A stretch of DNA of 42,457 nucleotides from Bauldia sp. Lineage in GTDB: Bacteria > Pseudomonadota > Alphaproteobacteria > Rhizobiales > Kaistiaceae. The translations under genes and the position numbers were made by a program. The stretch covers positions 1-42,457 of the forward strand of contig NZ_JAGRLA010000024.1 in assembly GCF_020442045.1 (NCBI RefSeq), given 5' to 3'. Shown here piece after piece: positions 17,032-26,110 of this stretch; positions within the stretch are counted from its first letter, which is position 1; the number at the start of each line of letters is the position of its first letter. Under the pieces are notes generated by a model, which ran no database searches, was not told the DNA's origin, and saw only the letters and a program-made list of their open reading frames with translations.

Positions 17032-17916
17032 ATGAGCCAACCCTCGACGATGGAAGCGGCCGACCGCCGTTTCGGCTGGTTCATGTCCGCGCCGGGCCTC
17101 GCGCTGCTGCTCGCGGTCATCCTGTTCCCCGTATTCTGGGCGCTGTTCACCAGCGTCCACGAATTCACGCTGATCGCACCGAATTTCGACACCTTCACCG
17201 GCATCGAGAATTATGCCGCCGCGCTCGGGGATCCGGCCTTCCGGCACAGCCTCGGCCTGACTGCGTTCTTCGTCGGCGCCGTGGTCCTGATCGAATTCGC
17301 GATCGGGTTCCTCGTCGCGCTGATGCTCAACGGCGTCGAGCGTTTCAAGCCGATCTACTACGGAATTCTGCTCTGCCCGCTGCTGATGAATCCGGTCATC
17401 GTCGGGCTGATCTGGCGCATGTTCCTGCACCCTTCTCTCGGCATCGTGAACTACCTGCTGACCGTCGCCGGGTTCGAGCCGGTCAACTGGCTCGGCAGCA
17501 CCAAGATGGCGATCTGGACGATCATCATGGTCGATATCTGGCACCAGGTCTCGTTCATGATCGTCCTGCTGCTCGCCGGCCTGTCGTCGCTTCCCAAGGA
17601 GCCCTACGAAGCGGCGCGCGTCGATGGCGCAAGCGTCTTCCAGTCGTTCTTCTTCATCACCCTGCCGCTGATGATGCCGGTGATCATCGTCACCCTGCTC
17701 ATCCGGATGATCTTCGCGGTAAAGACCTACGACCTGATCTACATCATGACCCGCGGCGGCCCCGGCGTCGCGACGGATCTGGTGAGCTACGCGATCTACC
17801 GCACCGCCTTCGTCAGCCTGAACATCGGCGAAGCATCGGCGATGTCCGCGATCCTGCTCGCCGTCATCCTCATCTTCACCGGCTATCTCTACCGCTATAT
17901 GCGAACGCTCACCTGA
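17032..17916 (+). CDS. Carbohydrate ABC transporter permease (MalF/UgpA-like)
   Basis: A 294-residue inner-membrane protein with six helices and the EAA loop [18 protein letters not shown] starting at residue 192, followed by LPLMMPV. It is the second half of the CUT1 channel, partner to the permease at 14874. It is followed 8 bp later by the ATPase gene. Confidence 0.92.
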   Translation: MSQPSTMEAADRRFGWFMSAPGLALLLAVILFPVFWALFTSVHEFTLIAPNFDTFTGIENYAAALGDPAFRHSLGLTAFFVGAVVLIEFAIGFLVALMLNGVERFKPIYYGILLCPLLMNPVIVGLIWRMFLHPSLGIVNYLLTVAGFEPVNWLGSTKMAIWTIIMVDIWHQVSFMIVLLLAGLSSLPKEPYEAARVDGASVFQSFFFITLPLMMPVIIVTLLIRMIFAVKTYDLIYIMTRGGPGVATDLVSYAIYRTAFVSLNIGEASAMSAILLAVILIFTGYLYRYMRTLT

Positions 17917-17924
17917 AGGCGGCC

Positions 17925-19046
17925 ATGGCGTCCATCACCCTCGACAAGATCACCAAGACCTACCCGAATGACGTGACCGCGGTTAACGGTGTCTCGCTCG
18001 ACATCAGGGACGGCGAGTTCATGATCTTCCTCGGCCCCTCGGGCTGCGGCAAATCGACGACGCTCAGGATGATCGCCGGCCTCGAGGCGATCTCGTCGGG
18101 CGATCTCCTCATCGGCGGCCGCCGGGTCAACGAGGTCGATCCCGCTGATCGCGACATCGCGATCGTCTTCCAGAATTATGCGCTCTATCCGCACATGACG
18201 GTCGCCCGCAACCTCGCCTTCGGCCTCAGGCTGCGCCACGTCGAGGCGTCGGAGATCCAGAGCCGCATCACCCGGGTCGCCGCCCTGCTCGGGATCGAGC
18301 CGCTGCTGTCGCGCAAGCCCTCGCAACTCTCCGGCGGCCAGCGCCAGCGCGTCGCGCTTGGTCGGGCGCTGGTGCGCGAGCCGCAGGCCTTCCTTCTCGA
18401 CGAGCCGCTTTCCAACCTCGACGCGACGCTGCGCGCCTCGATGCGCACCGAGCTGATCAAGCTCCACAATTCGCTCGGCACCACCATCGTCCACGTCACC
18501 CACGACCAGGTCGAGGCAATGACGATGGGCGAGCGCATCTGCATCATGAGGGACGGTGACATCGTCCAGGTCGGTGCGCCGATGGAGGTCTATCGCAATC
18601 CGGCCGACACCTTCGTCGCGAGCTTCCTCGCAACGCCGCCGATGAACCTGTTGCCCGGCCGCATCGAGAGCGACGGTGACGGTCTGGCCGCCGTGGTCGA
18701 GACCTGCCGGTTGCCGATCCCCGCCGCCTATCGGGAGGCCTATGCGAGCCACGCCGGGAAGCCGGTGATCGTCGGCCTGCGACCCGAGGACTTCCAGGCC
18801 GTGGCGGTCGGCGGCGGTCGCACGGCGCCGGTCGCGCTTCACACCATCACCACCGAGGTGCTCGGTCCGGAGGTGATCCTGGTCGCCAACTTCGCCTCTC
18901 CCGGCGGTCCCGAGGTCCATATCCGGATGCCGCGCGACTTCCGGGCGAAGACCGGCGAGACGGTCACCCTCCATTTCGATCTTCCCGAAATCCAGGTCTT
19001 CGACCCTGGCACGACCCGCGTCCTGGCGCGGCCCTTCCTTCCCTGA
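17925..19046 (+). CDS. Carbohydrate ABC transporter ATP-binding protein (MalK/UgpC-like)
   Basis: A 373-residue ATPase with Walker [10 protein letters not shown] (37-45), Q-loop Q83, signature LSGGQ (135-139), Walker B ending in D159-E160, and the switch histidine in VTHDQ. After the nucleotide-binding domain comes a MalK-type regulatory TOBE region (about 245-370) with VGLRPEDF. Such ATPases can serve more than one CUT1 transporter, but operon position ties it to the permeases here. Confidence 0.93.
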   Translation: MASITLDKITKTYPNDVTAVNGVSLDIRDGEFMIFLGPSGCGKSTTLRMIAGLEAISSGDLLIGGRRVNEVDPADRDIAIVFQNYALYPHMTVARNLAFGLRLRHVEASEIQSRITRVAALLGIEPLLSRKPSQLSGGQRQRVALGRALVREPQAFLLDEPLSNLDATLRASMRTELIKLHNSLGTTIVHVTHDQVEAMTMGERICIMRDGDIVQVGAPMEVYRNPADTFVASFLATPPMNLLPGRIESDGDGLAAVVETCRLPIPAAYREAYASHAGKPVIVGLRPEDFQAVAVGGGRTAPVALHTITTEVLGPEVILVANFASPGGPEVHIRMPRDFRAKTGETVTLHFDLPEIQVFDPGTTRVLARPFLP

Positions 19047-19058
19047 ACGGAGCTTTCC

Positions 19059-19856
19059 ATGCTCAAGCAAACCTTTGGCAGCGACAAACCAATCGTCGCG
19101 ATGATCCACTTCCCGCCGCTGCCCGGCACGCCGCTCTACGATGCCGACGGCGGCATGCAGAAGATCCTCGACAGTGCCGCGAACGACATAGAGGCGCTGC
19201 AGTCCGGCGGCGTCGATGCGATGATGTTCGGCAACGAGGGCGACCGGCCATACGTCCTGAAGGCATCACCGGTGACGCTCGCTTCGTTCGGGTTCGCGGT
19301 CGGCGAACTCAAGCGTTTGATCAAGGTGCCGTTCGGCGTCAATTACCTGTGGGATCCGGTGGCGAGCGTCGCGCTGGGTGTCGCATCCGGTGCGCGGTTC
19401 GTGCGCGAGATTTTCACTGGCGTCTACGATTCGGACATGGGGCTCTGGGTTCCCGATGCCGCCGGCGCGCTGCAGCTCCGGGCCAATACACGCCGATCCG
19501 ACCTGAAGGTCATGTACAACATCAACGCGGAGTTCGCCTCCCCGGTCGGGACCCGGACGCTTGCGCAACGGGCGAAGAGCGCGGTCTTTGCCTCGCTCGC
19601 CGATGTCGTCCTGGTTTCCGGGCCGATGACCGGCGAGGCTGTCGAAGTCTCCAACCTCAAGGAAGCCAAGGACGCCGTGCCCGACACGCCGGTCTTCGCC
19701 AACACGGGTGTCAATATCGACAATGTGGCCGATATCCTGTCGATCGGCGACGGGGCCGTCGTCGGCACCCATTTCAAGGTCGGCGGCGACACCTGGAGCC
19801 CGGTCGATGGCGAGCGGGTGAAGCGCTTCATGGACCGGGTCTCGGGGTTGCGCTGA
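19059..19856 (+). CDS. BtpA/SgcQ family protein
   Basis: A 265-residue soluble protein starting MLKQTFGSDKPIVAMIHFPPLPGTP, the family's opening pattern (MIH.PPLPG). Later marks are VPFGVNYLWDP, the invariant-looking MYNINAEFASP segment, and TGVNIDNVADIL with GTHFKVGG near the C-terminus. It is predicted to be a TIM-barrel. BtpA was named for a role in photosystem I stability in cyanobacteria; SgcQ is an uncharacterised member of an E. coli sugar cluster. Between a sugar ABC transporter and a kinase, a step of sugar or polyol catabolism (aldolase- or isomerase-like) is more likely than any photosystem role. The reaction is unknown. Confidence 0.85.
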   Translation: MLKQTFGSDKPIVAMIHFPPLPGTPLYDADGGMQKILDSAANDIEALQSGGVDAMMFGNEGDRPYVLKASPVTLASFGFAVGELKRLIKVPFGVNYLWDPVASVALGVASGARFVREIFTGVYDSDMGLWVPDAAGALQLRANTRRSDLKVMYNINAEFASPVGTRTLAQRAKSAVFASLADVVLVSGPMTGEAVEVSNLKEAKDAVPDTPVFANTGVNIDNVADILSIGDGAVVGTHFKVGGDTWSPVDGERVKRFMDRVSGLR

Positions 19857-19859
19857 CCT

Positions 19860-21371
19860 ATGCCGGTCTTCCTCGGCCTCGATATCGGCACGACCTCGAC
19901 GATCGGTATCCTGATCGACGCCCGGGGCGGGATACTTGCCACCGCCAAGCGGCCCTGCATCCTCCATTCGGACGAGGCCAACTGGGCGGAGGAAGAGCCG
20001 GCCGAGTGGTGGCGGAACGTCGGTGAGATCACGCGCGAGCTGGTCGCGACGGTGGGCCTTCCACCCTCGGAGGTCTCGGCGATCGGCGTCACCGGCATGC
20101 TGCCGGCGGTCATCCTCGTCGATGAGCGCGGAGATGCAATCCGCCGCAGCATCCAGCAGAACGACGCCCGGGCGACGGACGAGCTCGACGCCTTCGCCGC
20201 CGGCATGCCGGAGGACACCTTCCTGGAGCTGACCGGCACCGGCTACAGCCAGCAACTGGTCGGCCCGAAGCTGATGTGGCTCCGCGACCGTGAGCCGGAG
20301 CACTTCGCGCGGGCGAAGGCGGTGGTCGGGGCGTCCGACTTCATCACCGCCAGGCTTACCGGCACCCTTCAGGTCGAGCATAACTGGGCGCTCGAATCCG
20401 GCTTCGTCAACCTCGCCACCGGAACCTATGACGAGCGGCTGGTCGCGCTGGCGGGGATCGACCCGTCCTTGCTGCCGCCGATCCGCCGCAGCGAGGACGT
20501 CGTCGGCGGATTGCTGCCAGCGGCTGCCCGCCACCTCGGCCTGCCCGAAGGCGTGCCGGTGGTCGCCGGCTGCGCCGATCACGTCGCCTCGGCCTTCGTC
20601 TGCGGCGCTTCAGGCAATGGCGACCTGGTGATCAAGTTCGGCGGCGCCGCCGACATCCTGTTGTCGTCGGATGTCCCGGTCCGGGACCGCCGGCTGTTCA
20701 TGGACTATCACATCGTCCCCGGCCTCTATTTCCCCAATGGCTGCATGGCGGCGGGCGGCAACCTGCTCAACTGGATCCTCGCCAATCTCGCCGGCGAAGA
20801 GGCGGCGCGGGCCAGGGCGGCCGGCGTCTCGCCGCATGCCTGGCTCGACCGCGCGGCCGAGAGCCGGCGTCCGGAGCTCCTCTTCCTCCCCTACGTTCTC
20901 GGGGAGAAGACACCGCTGATGGACCCGCATGCCCGCGGCACGCTTGTCGGACTCGGGCTGCATCACACCGTCGCGGATATCTGGCGGGCCGCGCTCGAGG
21001 GCATCGTCTTCGGCATGCGCCATCATGTCGATACATTTCTTGAAGGCGGGCTGACGGTGACCAACGTCCGCGCCGCCGATGGCGGCGCCGCCAGCGACCT
21101 GTGGCTGCAGATCGCCGCCGACGTGCTCGAACGCCCGGTGACCCGCATCGACCGGCATCCCGGCTCGAGCCTCGGCGCCGCCTTCGTCGCCGGCATGGGA
21201 ACCGGCCTCCTCGACGACTGGTCGCTGATCCGGAGCTATGTCGAGCCCGGCCGGGTGTTCACGCCGCGGCCCGACGAGAGCCGGGCCTATGCCCAGGTCT
21301 ATGCGAACTGGCGCGAGACCTACGAGCGACTGAAGACGCTTTTTCCCAAGCTCGTCGCCGACAGGTCCTGA
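19860..21371 (+). CDS. FGGY-family carbohydrate kinase
   Basis: A 503-residue sugar kinase. The N-terminal domain opens with LGLDIGTTSTIGIL (phosphate-1 motif), followed by QQNDARAT, GPKLMWLRDREPEHF and ASDFITARLTG. The C-terminal domain has GCADHVASAFVCGA (glycine-rich) and DGGAASDLWLQIAADVL. It is closest in look to xylulokinase-like members, but family position cannot fix the substrate. It starts 3 bp after the BtpA-like gene and is the last gene of the module; it should phosphorylate the sugar made by the SDR and perhaps create the effector sensed by the DeoR regulator. Confidence 0.92.
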   Translation: MPVFLGLDIGTTSTIGILIDARGGILATAKRPCILHSDEANWAEEEPAEWWRNVGEITRELVATVGLPPSEVSAIGVTGMLPAVILVDERGDAIRRSIQQNDARATDELDAFAAGMPEDTFLELTGTGYSQQLVGPKLMWLRDREPEHFARAKAVVGASDFITARLTGTLQVEHNWALESGFVNLATGTYDERLVALAGIDPSLLPPIRRSEDVVGGLLPAAARHLGLPEGVPVVAGCADHVASAFVCGASGNGDLVIKFGGAADILLSSDVPVRDRRLFMDYHIVPGLYFPNGCMAAGGNLLNWILANLAGEEAARARAAGVSPHAWLDRAAESRRPELLFLPYVLGEKTPLMDPHARGTLVGLGLHHTVADIWRAALEGIVFGMRHHVDTFLEGGLTVTNVRAADGGAASDLWLQIAADVLERPVTRIDRHPGSSLGAAFVAGMGTGLLDDWSLIRSYVEPGRVFTPRPDESRAYAQVYANWRETYERLKTLFPKLVADRS

Positions 21372-21393
21372 GGATGCTAGGGCTGGCCGGCCG

Positions 21394-21837
21394 GTGCCAT
21401 CCGGGGCTGGCGCTTGCTCTGCCGTCATGATGCCGGCGGCGACATTATCGTCGCCGGAGAACACCGCGACGGCGTGCGGTCTCCTTCCAAATTGTGATGT
21501 CAGCCTGCCATCCGATCCCCGTTCATACGGGGACGAACTCAAGCCGTTTGCCGGCATCGGAAGAAACAAGTTCGCGGTGACGGATGGGGGTGATCAACTG
21601 CTCGTCTTCGGGGAAGAGCTGGCCCACGATGCGCGCTGCGCAAAATGCGGCTCCCTTCTCTACTCCGTCGTCCGCGACGGCGCCTATGTTCATGTGACTC
21701 TCGGCACGCTGACGGACGATCCGGCCATCCGGCCGAGCGAGCATATTTTCGTCCGCTCGAAAGCGTCCTGGTTCACCATTGCCGATGACCTGCCGCAATA
21801 TTCGGCCCACGCCGCAGACGGGCCGCCGGTCAGTTGA
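21394..21837 (+). pseudogene. Truncated GFA-family (CENP-V/GFA) gene lacking the 5' zinc-binding half
   Basis: The reading frame (147 codons from GTG 21394) matches a GFA-family C-terminus: KPFAGIGRNKFAVTDGG, then ARCAKCGSLLYSVVRDG with one CxxC zinc pair, RPSEHIFVRSKASWF and DDLPQYSAHA. In intact members this is preceded by about 50 residues with SCLCG and CHCxxC motifs carrying the remaining zinc ligands. These are absent; residues 1-43 look unrelated and no other frame upstream supplies them. The likely reading is a 5' deletion leaving a non-functional fragment. A shorter expressed protein cannot be excluded. Confidence 0.55.
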
Positions 21838-22076
21838 GCCACATCGCCCCCGCTGAAGGGCTGACATCCTGGGGGGATCTCCCGCCGGCGCTTCGGACCC
21901 CTGACGAGGCGGCGCACAAGAGCGGTCATGAAAGGCTCGTAGCGCATTCCAGCCCCGGCATGAGCCCCTTCGCCTGCCGATTCCGGCGGCGCCGACGGGT
22001 GAACGGGCTGTGCCGGTTCTGTGCCGCACGCCGGTGCCTGTTCATGCATGGTTCTGCACGGCTGCCGGCTGAAAAT
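21838..22076. other. Non-coding stretch between GFA fragment and tRNA-Gly
   Basis: No gene with recognisable family features is visible on either strand. The minus-strand frame over this region (21690-22121) shows no domain and no ribosome binding site. It lies 3' of the tRNA and beside a gene remnant, so it may be degenerate DNA. Confidence 0.4.
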
Positions 22077-22151
22077 TGGAGCGGGCGAAGGGATTCGAAC
22101 CCTCGACCCCAACCTTGGCAAGGTTGTGCTCTACCCCTGAGCTACACCCGC
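22077..22151 (-). tRNA. tRNA-Gly (GCC anticodon), CCA encoded
   Basis: On the minus strand the sequence folds as a cloverleaf. The acceptor GCGGGTG pairs with CGCCCGC, the D-arm holds AGCTCAGGGGTAGAGCA, the anticodon arm AACCTTGCCAAGGTT has GCC in the loop, and the T-arm is GAGGGTTCGAATCCCTT. The 3' end is T plus an encoded CCA (complement of 22077-22080). Total length of 75 nt with CCA fits glycine tRNA. Confidence 0.97.
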
Positions 22152-22180
22152 TCGCGCGACCGATCGTCGATCGTCCGGGG

Positions 22181-22210
22181 CTTATATCGCTCCTTGGGGC
22201 GTCGTTGCAA
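22181..22210 (-). promoter_or_regulatory. Probable promoter of tRNA-Gly
   Basis: Read on the minus strand, TTGCAA (22210-22205) and TATAAG (22186-22181) are separated by 18 bp, a near-consensus sigma-70 pair, placing the start about 20-25 bp before the mature tRNA 5' end at 22151. Confidence 0.5.
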
Positions 22211-22281
22211 CATGGATATCGCGACTTGTTTCGGCTTTCCTCGGCCAATATGGCTTCGTGGACATCGATGGGAGCCTCGAA

Positions 22282-22803
22282 ATGCCGAGCATGACATCCG
22301 CAGAGCTGCTTGCCTATCTCGGCAGGCTCGGTCTGGAGACCGAGACGGTCGAACATCCGCCGCTTCACACGGTGGAGGAGAGCCAGGCGCTACGCGGCGA
22401 AATCCCCGGCGCCCACACCAAGAACCTGTTCCTCAAGGACAAGAAAGGCGCCCTGTTCCTGGTGGTGGCGGCCGAGGATGCGGTGGTCGAGCTGAAGCAG
22501 CTCCACAACCGGATCGGCGCGTCCGGCCGCCTGTCCTTCGGCAAGCCGGAGCTGCTCCGCGAGGTGCTCGGCGTCGAACCCGGTTCGGTGACGCCCTTCG
22601 GGCTGGTCAATGACGATCCGCCGCGGGTCGGCGTCGTGCTGGATGCCGGTCTGATGGCGAGCGAGACGATCAACTGCCATCCCTTGGTCAATACCGCCAC
22701 GACGACGATCGCCAGCCCCGATCTGCTCGCCTTCATCCGGGCGACCGGCCACGAACCTCAGATTCTCGCCCTCGACGCGCGCGGGACTCCGCGCCAATTG
22801 TAA
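22282..22803 (+). CDS. Prolyl-tRNA editing protein (YbaK/ProXp-type deacylase)
   Basis: A 173-residue single-domain protein of the YbaK/EbsC family that hydrolyses mischarged aminoacyl-tRNA (Ala-tRNAPro in the ProXp-ala/PrdX branch). Family marks are HTVEESQ, GAHTKNLFLKDKKG with the catalytic lysine, GKPELLREVLG, VTPFGLVND, and N-CHPLVNTATT near the C-terminus. The ATG at 22282 is chosen because GGGAG lies about 8 nt upstream; an in-frame GTG at 22258 has no such site. It stands alone upstream of the thioredoxin-like gene. Confidence 0.9.
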   Translation: MPSMTSAELLAYLGRLGLETETVEHPPLHTVEESQALRGEIPGAHTKNLFLKDKKGALFLVVAAEDAVVELKQLHNRIGASGRLSFGKPELLREVLGVEPGSVTPFGLVNDDPPRVGVVLDAGLMASETINCHPLVNTATTTIASPDLLAFIRATGHEPQILALDARGTPRQL

Positions 22804-22884
22804 AACCGCCGCCAAGGCGCCATGTTATGGCCGGAAAACGATATCGCGGCGGCGCTCGGCCGCCGCCAGGATACAGGGACGACA

Positions 22885-23808
22885 ATGAGCACCCTATTGG
22901 GCGGGGGCGGCAGCCCCGATTCGGCCGTCGGCGGCGCCGGCGGACATGTGGTCGAGACGACGACCCAGACCTTCGTCGCCGACGTCATCGAGGCATCCAG
23001 CACCCAGCCCGTGCTGGTCGATTTCTGGGCGCCATGGTGCGGTCCGTGCCGTACCCTGGGCCCGATCATCGAGAAAGCCGTGCAAGCGGCTAACGGCGCG
23101 GTGAAGCTGGTCAAGATGAATATCGACGAGCATCCGGGCGTCGCCGGCCAGCTCGGCATCCAGTCGATTCCGGCGGTGATCGCCTTCTCGAAGGGCCAGC
23201 CCGTCGACGGCTTCGTCGGGGCCCTGCCCGAGAGCCAGGTGAAGGAATTCATCGAACGGGTTGCCGGTCCGCCGGCGCCGTCCGACAGCGACGCCCTTGT
23301 CGCGGCCGGCGAGGAATTGCTCGCCGGGGGCGACAGCACCGGGGCCGCCGAACGCTTTGCCGCGGTGCTCGCGGCCGAGCCGCAGTCGGTCGCCGCCGCC
23401 GCCGGGCTGGCGCGATGCCTCGTCGCGACCGGTGAGCTCGACCGGGCGCGCCAGACCCTCGACATGCTTCCGCCCGAGGCGGCCGGCGATGCCAAAGTCG
23501 CCGCGGCGCGAGCCGAAATCGACCTCGCCGCGCAGACCGCCGAGCTCGGCGACCCGTCGGCGCTGGAAGCCCGGATCGCGGCCGATCCCAAGGATTTCGA
23601 GGCGCGGCTCGACCTGGCGCTCATCCTCAACGAAAGGGGCGACCGCGAGGGTGCCGCCGACCAGCTCCTTGAAATCCTCGCCAGGAATCGTAGTTGGCAG
23701 GATGAGAAGGCGCGGAAGCAGCTCCTGCAGTTCTTTGAGCTCTGGGGCCCGAAGGACGAGGCAACGCTCGCCGGGCGCCGTCGTCTGTCGTCGATGCTGT
23801 TCGCCTGA
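22885..23808 (+). CDS. ybbN: YbbN-type co-chaperone: thioredoxin domain plus TPR-like tail
   Basis: A 307-residue protein. Residues 22-130 are a thioredoxin fold with active site W51-C52-G-P-C55 and the cis-proline segment QSIPAVIAF. Residues 140-300 are helical repeats of TPR type (GEELLAGGDSTGAAERF, LARCLVATGELDRA, LILNERGDREGAADQL). This is the layout of YbbN/CnoX. Here both cysteines of CxxC are kept, unlike E. coli YbbN, so redox activity is plausible. The start at ATG 22885 has GGGA upstream; the in-frame ATG at 22822 would add residues not seen in the family. It is followed 7 bp later by LonSB and Trm112 genes. Confidence 0.92.
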   Translation: MSTLLGGGGSPDSAVGGAGGHVVETTTQTFVADVIEASSTQPVLVDFWAPWCGPCRTLGPIIEKAVQAANGAVKLVKMNIDEHPGVAGQLGIQSIPAVIAFSKGQPVDGFVGALPESQVKEFIERVAGPPAPSDSDALVAAGEELLAGGDSTGAAERFAAVLAAEPQSVAAAAGLARCLVATGELDRARQTLDMLPPEAAGDAKVAAARAEIDLAAQTAELGDPSALEARIAADPKDFEARLDLALILNERGDREGAADQLLEILARNRSWQDEKARKQLLQFFELWGPKDEATLAGRRRLSSMLFA

Positions 23809-23815
23809 GGACACC

Positions 23816-24487
23816 GTGAAAGCTGGCAACTGCTCTTATGGACGGCCGGAGGATCTGCCGGAGACCATCCCGGTTTTTCCCTTGCCCGGAGCGTTGCTGC
23901 TTCCCCGCGCCGAAATGCCGCTGAACATCTTCGAGCCGCGCTATGTCGCGATGATCGACGCGGCGCTGGCCGGTGACCGTATCGTCGGGATGATCCAGCC
24001 CGACGAAAACAAGGCGCCATGCGCTTCCGGGCCGGGACTTTGCCAGGTCGGCTGCGCCGGCCGCGTCACCGCCTTCTCGGAAACCGGCGACGGCCGCTAC
24101 CTGGTGACCCTGAGCGGAATTTCGCGTTTCGTGGTGGTCGAGGAAAGGATCGTTGCAACCGGCTATCGCCAGTGCCGGATCAGCGCGGCGTCCTTCGCCG
24201 ATGACTTTCTCGCCCGGAGTGACGACGAGGCTGTCGACCGGGCCGCCGTCCTCCGGTCGTTCCGGGATTACCTCGAAGCGCACAACCTCGAAGCGGATTG
24301 GGACAGCGTCGGCCGGGCGACCAACGAAACCCTGATCAATGCCCTTGCCATGATGGCGCCGTTCGGGACCGCCGAGAAACAGGCGCTGCTCGAGGCGCCC
24401 GACCTCAAGGCCCGTGCCGAGACGCTGGTGGCGCTGACCGAGGTGGCGCTGGCCAACGAATCGGGCGCGGGACGGTCGCTGCAATGA
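23816..24487 (+). CDS. LON peptidase substrate-binding domain protein
   Basis: A 223-residue stand-alone LonSB domain: [26 protein letters not shown] at the N-terminus, [19 protein letters not shown] in the middle and a helical C-terminus ([19 protein letters not shown]). No protease or ATPase domain is attached. The GTG at 23816 has AGGA upstream and follows the YbbN stop by 7 bp; the 3' end overlaps Trm112 (ATGA). The YbbN-LonSB-Trm112 order is a recurrent alphaproteobacterial cluster and suggests a shared protein quality-control role, not demonstrated. Confidence 0.92.
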   Translation: MKAGNCSYGRPEDLPETIPVFPLPGALLLPRAEMPLNIFEPRYVAMIDAALAGDRIVGMIQPDENKAPCASGPGLCQVGCAGRVTAFSETGDGRYLVTLSGISRFVVVEERIVATGYRQCRISAASFADDFLARSDDEAVDRAAVLRSFRDYLEAHNLEADWDSVGRATNETLINALAMMAPFGTAEKQALLEAPDLKARAETLVALTEVALANESGAGRSLQ

Positions 24488-24684
24488 GCGCAAGCGGCCG
24501 CGCGGCGGGCAAGGTGGATCCGAAGCTGCTGGAGATACTGGTCTGTCCGGTCACCAAGACGACGCTCGAATATGACGCGGAAGCCCAGGAACTGATCAGC
24601 CGGGCGGCCAAGCTCGCCTACCCGATCCGCGACGGGATCCCGATCATGCTGCCCGACGAGGCACGTCCGCTCGAAGAGGGATGA
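24484..24684 (+). CDS. Trm112-family small protein
   Basis: A 66-residue protein with [17 protein letters not shown] and [18 protein letters not shown], the pattern of bacterial Trm112/YcaR proteins. Only one cysteine of the zinc pairs remains, common in the proteobacterial branch. It overlaps the LonSB stop by 4 nt. Trm112 proteins activate methyltransferases in eukaryotes; the bacterial role is poorly defined. Confidence 0.9.
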   Translation: MSASGRAAGKVDPKLLEILVCPVTKTTLEYDAEAQELISRAAKLAYPIRDGIPIMLPDEARPLEEG

Positions 24685-24716
24685 CGTGGCCGCGCCGGAC
24701 GGTGCGCGGGGCCGGT

Positions 24717-25448
24717 TCAGCGGCTGGCGGTCTTCTGGCCCTTCAGGATGTTCAGCGACAGCGCCAGGACCTCGTCCTGAAGCTGCTGGTCCTCGTCGAT
24801 ATTGAGGTGGTCGACGTCCTTGCGCGTGGTCAGGTCGACGTTGACGATCTTGCCGTTGAAGCGGCTGTTGCCGACGACTTCCTGGCCGTAGCCCTTCGGC
24901 TTGTAGAAGTTCAGGACCTCGGCGATCCCGGCATCGAGCGGATGGGTCTGCGAGACGGCGTCGAAGACCACGACGAGCCGGACCGGCACGCCGTTGTGGA
25001 CCATCCAGTTGGACATGACGAGCGCCGCGTCGCCGCCGAGCGAATGGCCGATGATGATGATCGGCGCGGCATTCTTGTCCTTCTTGTATTTGGCAATCGT
25101 GTCATTGGCCAGGAACTGCCAGTGCGAATGATTGGCGAGCGTGACCGGGACACCCTGCTTCTCGAACTTCTTGGCGAGGGCATCCATGCCACGCGACCAG
25201 ACGTTGTGGAGGCCACGCAGGATGATCACCGTGCCGCCCTTGTAGCCGCCGGGCGGCGGCTTCGGAATGGTCACCGACAGGTTGGGCGTGGTGGTCTTGG
25301 TGCCCGACTTGGACGTTGCCTTGGGGGCATGGGCCGGGCGCGGCGAGGGAACAGGGATCGACTCCTCGGCGCCGGCCGGCACCGCGGCCGCAACAAGTCC
25401 CAGAACGAACGCGGCGAGGGCCAGAGCGGCCGCCCGTCTCGGCTTCAT
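24717..25448 (-). CDS. Secreted lipase-like alpha/beta-hydrolase
   Basis: A 243-residue protein with an N-terminal signal peptide (about 1-27, ending AGAEE), a low-complexity Pro/Lys/Thr linker (about 30-68) and an alpha/beta-hydrolase domain. The oxyanion region GGTVIILRGL and nucleophile elbow G134-H-S136-L-G138 are clear; VVVFDAV supplies a likely acid and DHLNID a likely catalytic histidine. It converges on the Trm112 gene. The substrate is unknown; lipid or ester hydrolysis in the periplasm is the best guess. Confidence 0.8.
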   Translation of the reverse strand: MKPRRAAALALAAFVLGLVAAAVPAGAEESIPVPSPRPAHAPKATSKSGTKTTTPNLSVTIPKPPPGGYKGGTVIILRGLHNVWSRGMDALAKKFEKQGVPVTLANHSHWQFLANDTIAKYKKDKNAAPIIIIGHSLGGDAALVMSNWMVHNGVPVRLVVVFDAVSQTHPLDAGIAEVLNFYKPKGYGQEVVGNSRFNGKIVNVDLTTRKDVDHLNIDEDQQLQDEVLALSLNILKGQKTASR

Positions 25449-25513
25449 CGCATCCTCCGTTGCTCAAGCCACGGTTATCCTGACCAGAAAAATGGCCGGG
25501 GGGTGGCAGTCGG

Positions 25514-26110
25514 TCAATAGATCAGTGGAACGACCCGTTTTGTGCGCTTCATGTAGGAGCGGTAGTCGTCGCCAAATGTCTCGACCATAAGCTGCTCCTC
25601 CTTTCCGACCCGCAGGAAAAACAGGATTCCCCAGCCGACGATGCCCGAAAGGCCGGCGATCCAGTTGGCGAAGAGCGCCGCCTGGGCAAAGGCGAGCAGC
25701 CAGAAGGCCGAGTACATAGGATGGCGGACGAAGGCGTAAAGGCCGGTATCGACCAGCGTGTGCTTCTTGCGCGTATCGAGGGTTACCGACCAGTTGCGGC
25801 CGAGCTGGCGGTGGGTCTCGTAGAGGAGTGCCAGCGCCGCGAGCATCAGCACCAGCCCGATCCAGCCCTGGACCGGGCTGAAGGCGTAGTCGGCGAAGCG
25901 CGGTCCGGACGTCAGGCGGCCCATGATGAAAAAGATCAGCGGGATGATGGCGAGGCCGGTCAGCGACGCCATCAAGAGCCACTGATCGCGGCTCCCGCCC
26001 GCCGAGCGGGCCACCTTGGTCTTGCGCGACTTGCGCTGGTGCGGATAGCGGATGACGAACCACAGGACGCCCCCGACGAACCATATCCATTCCGCAACGA
26101 GTTGACTCAT
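25514..26110 (-). CDS. Isoprenylcysteine methyltransferase-like (ICMT/PEMT family) membrane protein
   Basis: A 198-residue protein with about five membrane helices. The C-terminal half carries the family signature LVDTGLYAFVRHPMYSAFW (RHP at 129-131) and the terminal E-E...FGDDYRSYMKRT, which bind S-adenosylmethionine and the lipid substrate in ICMT/PEMT relatives. Bacterial members methylate various small or lipid substrates; no specific one can be named. The start (ATG 26110) shares one base with the stop of the upstream gene (TGATG), so the two are coupled. Confidence 0.85.
   Translation of the reverse strand: MSQLVAEWIWFVGGVLWFVIRYPHQRKSRKTKVARSAGGSRDQWLLMASLTGLAIIPLIFFIMGRLTSGPRFADYAFSPVQGWIGLVLMLAALALLYETHRQLGRNWSVTLDTRKKHTLVDTGLYAFVRHPMYSAFWLLAFAQAALFANWIAGLSGIVGWGILFFLRVGKEEQLMVETFGDDYRSYMKRTKRVVPLIY

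Noticed and set aside
19059..19856. BtpA-like protein as a photosystem assembly factor
   Set aside because: No photosynthesis genes are nearby, and its position inside a sugar operon fits the SgcQ branch better.
22076..22294. Plus-strand reading frame beginning MERAKGFEPSTPTLA
   Set aside because: It is the antisense of the tRNA-Gly gene; this type of frame is a well-known false prediction over tRNA genes.
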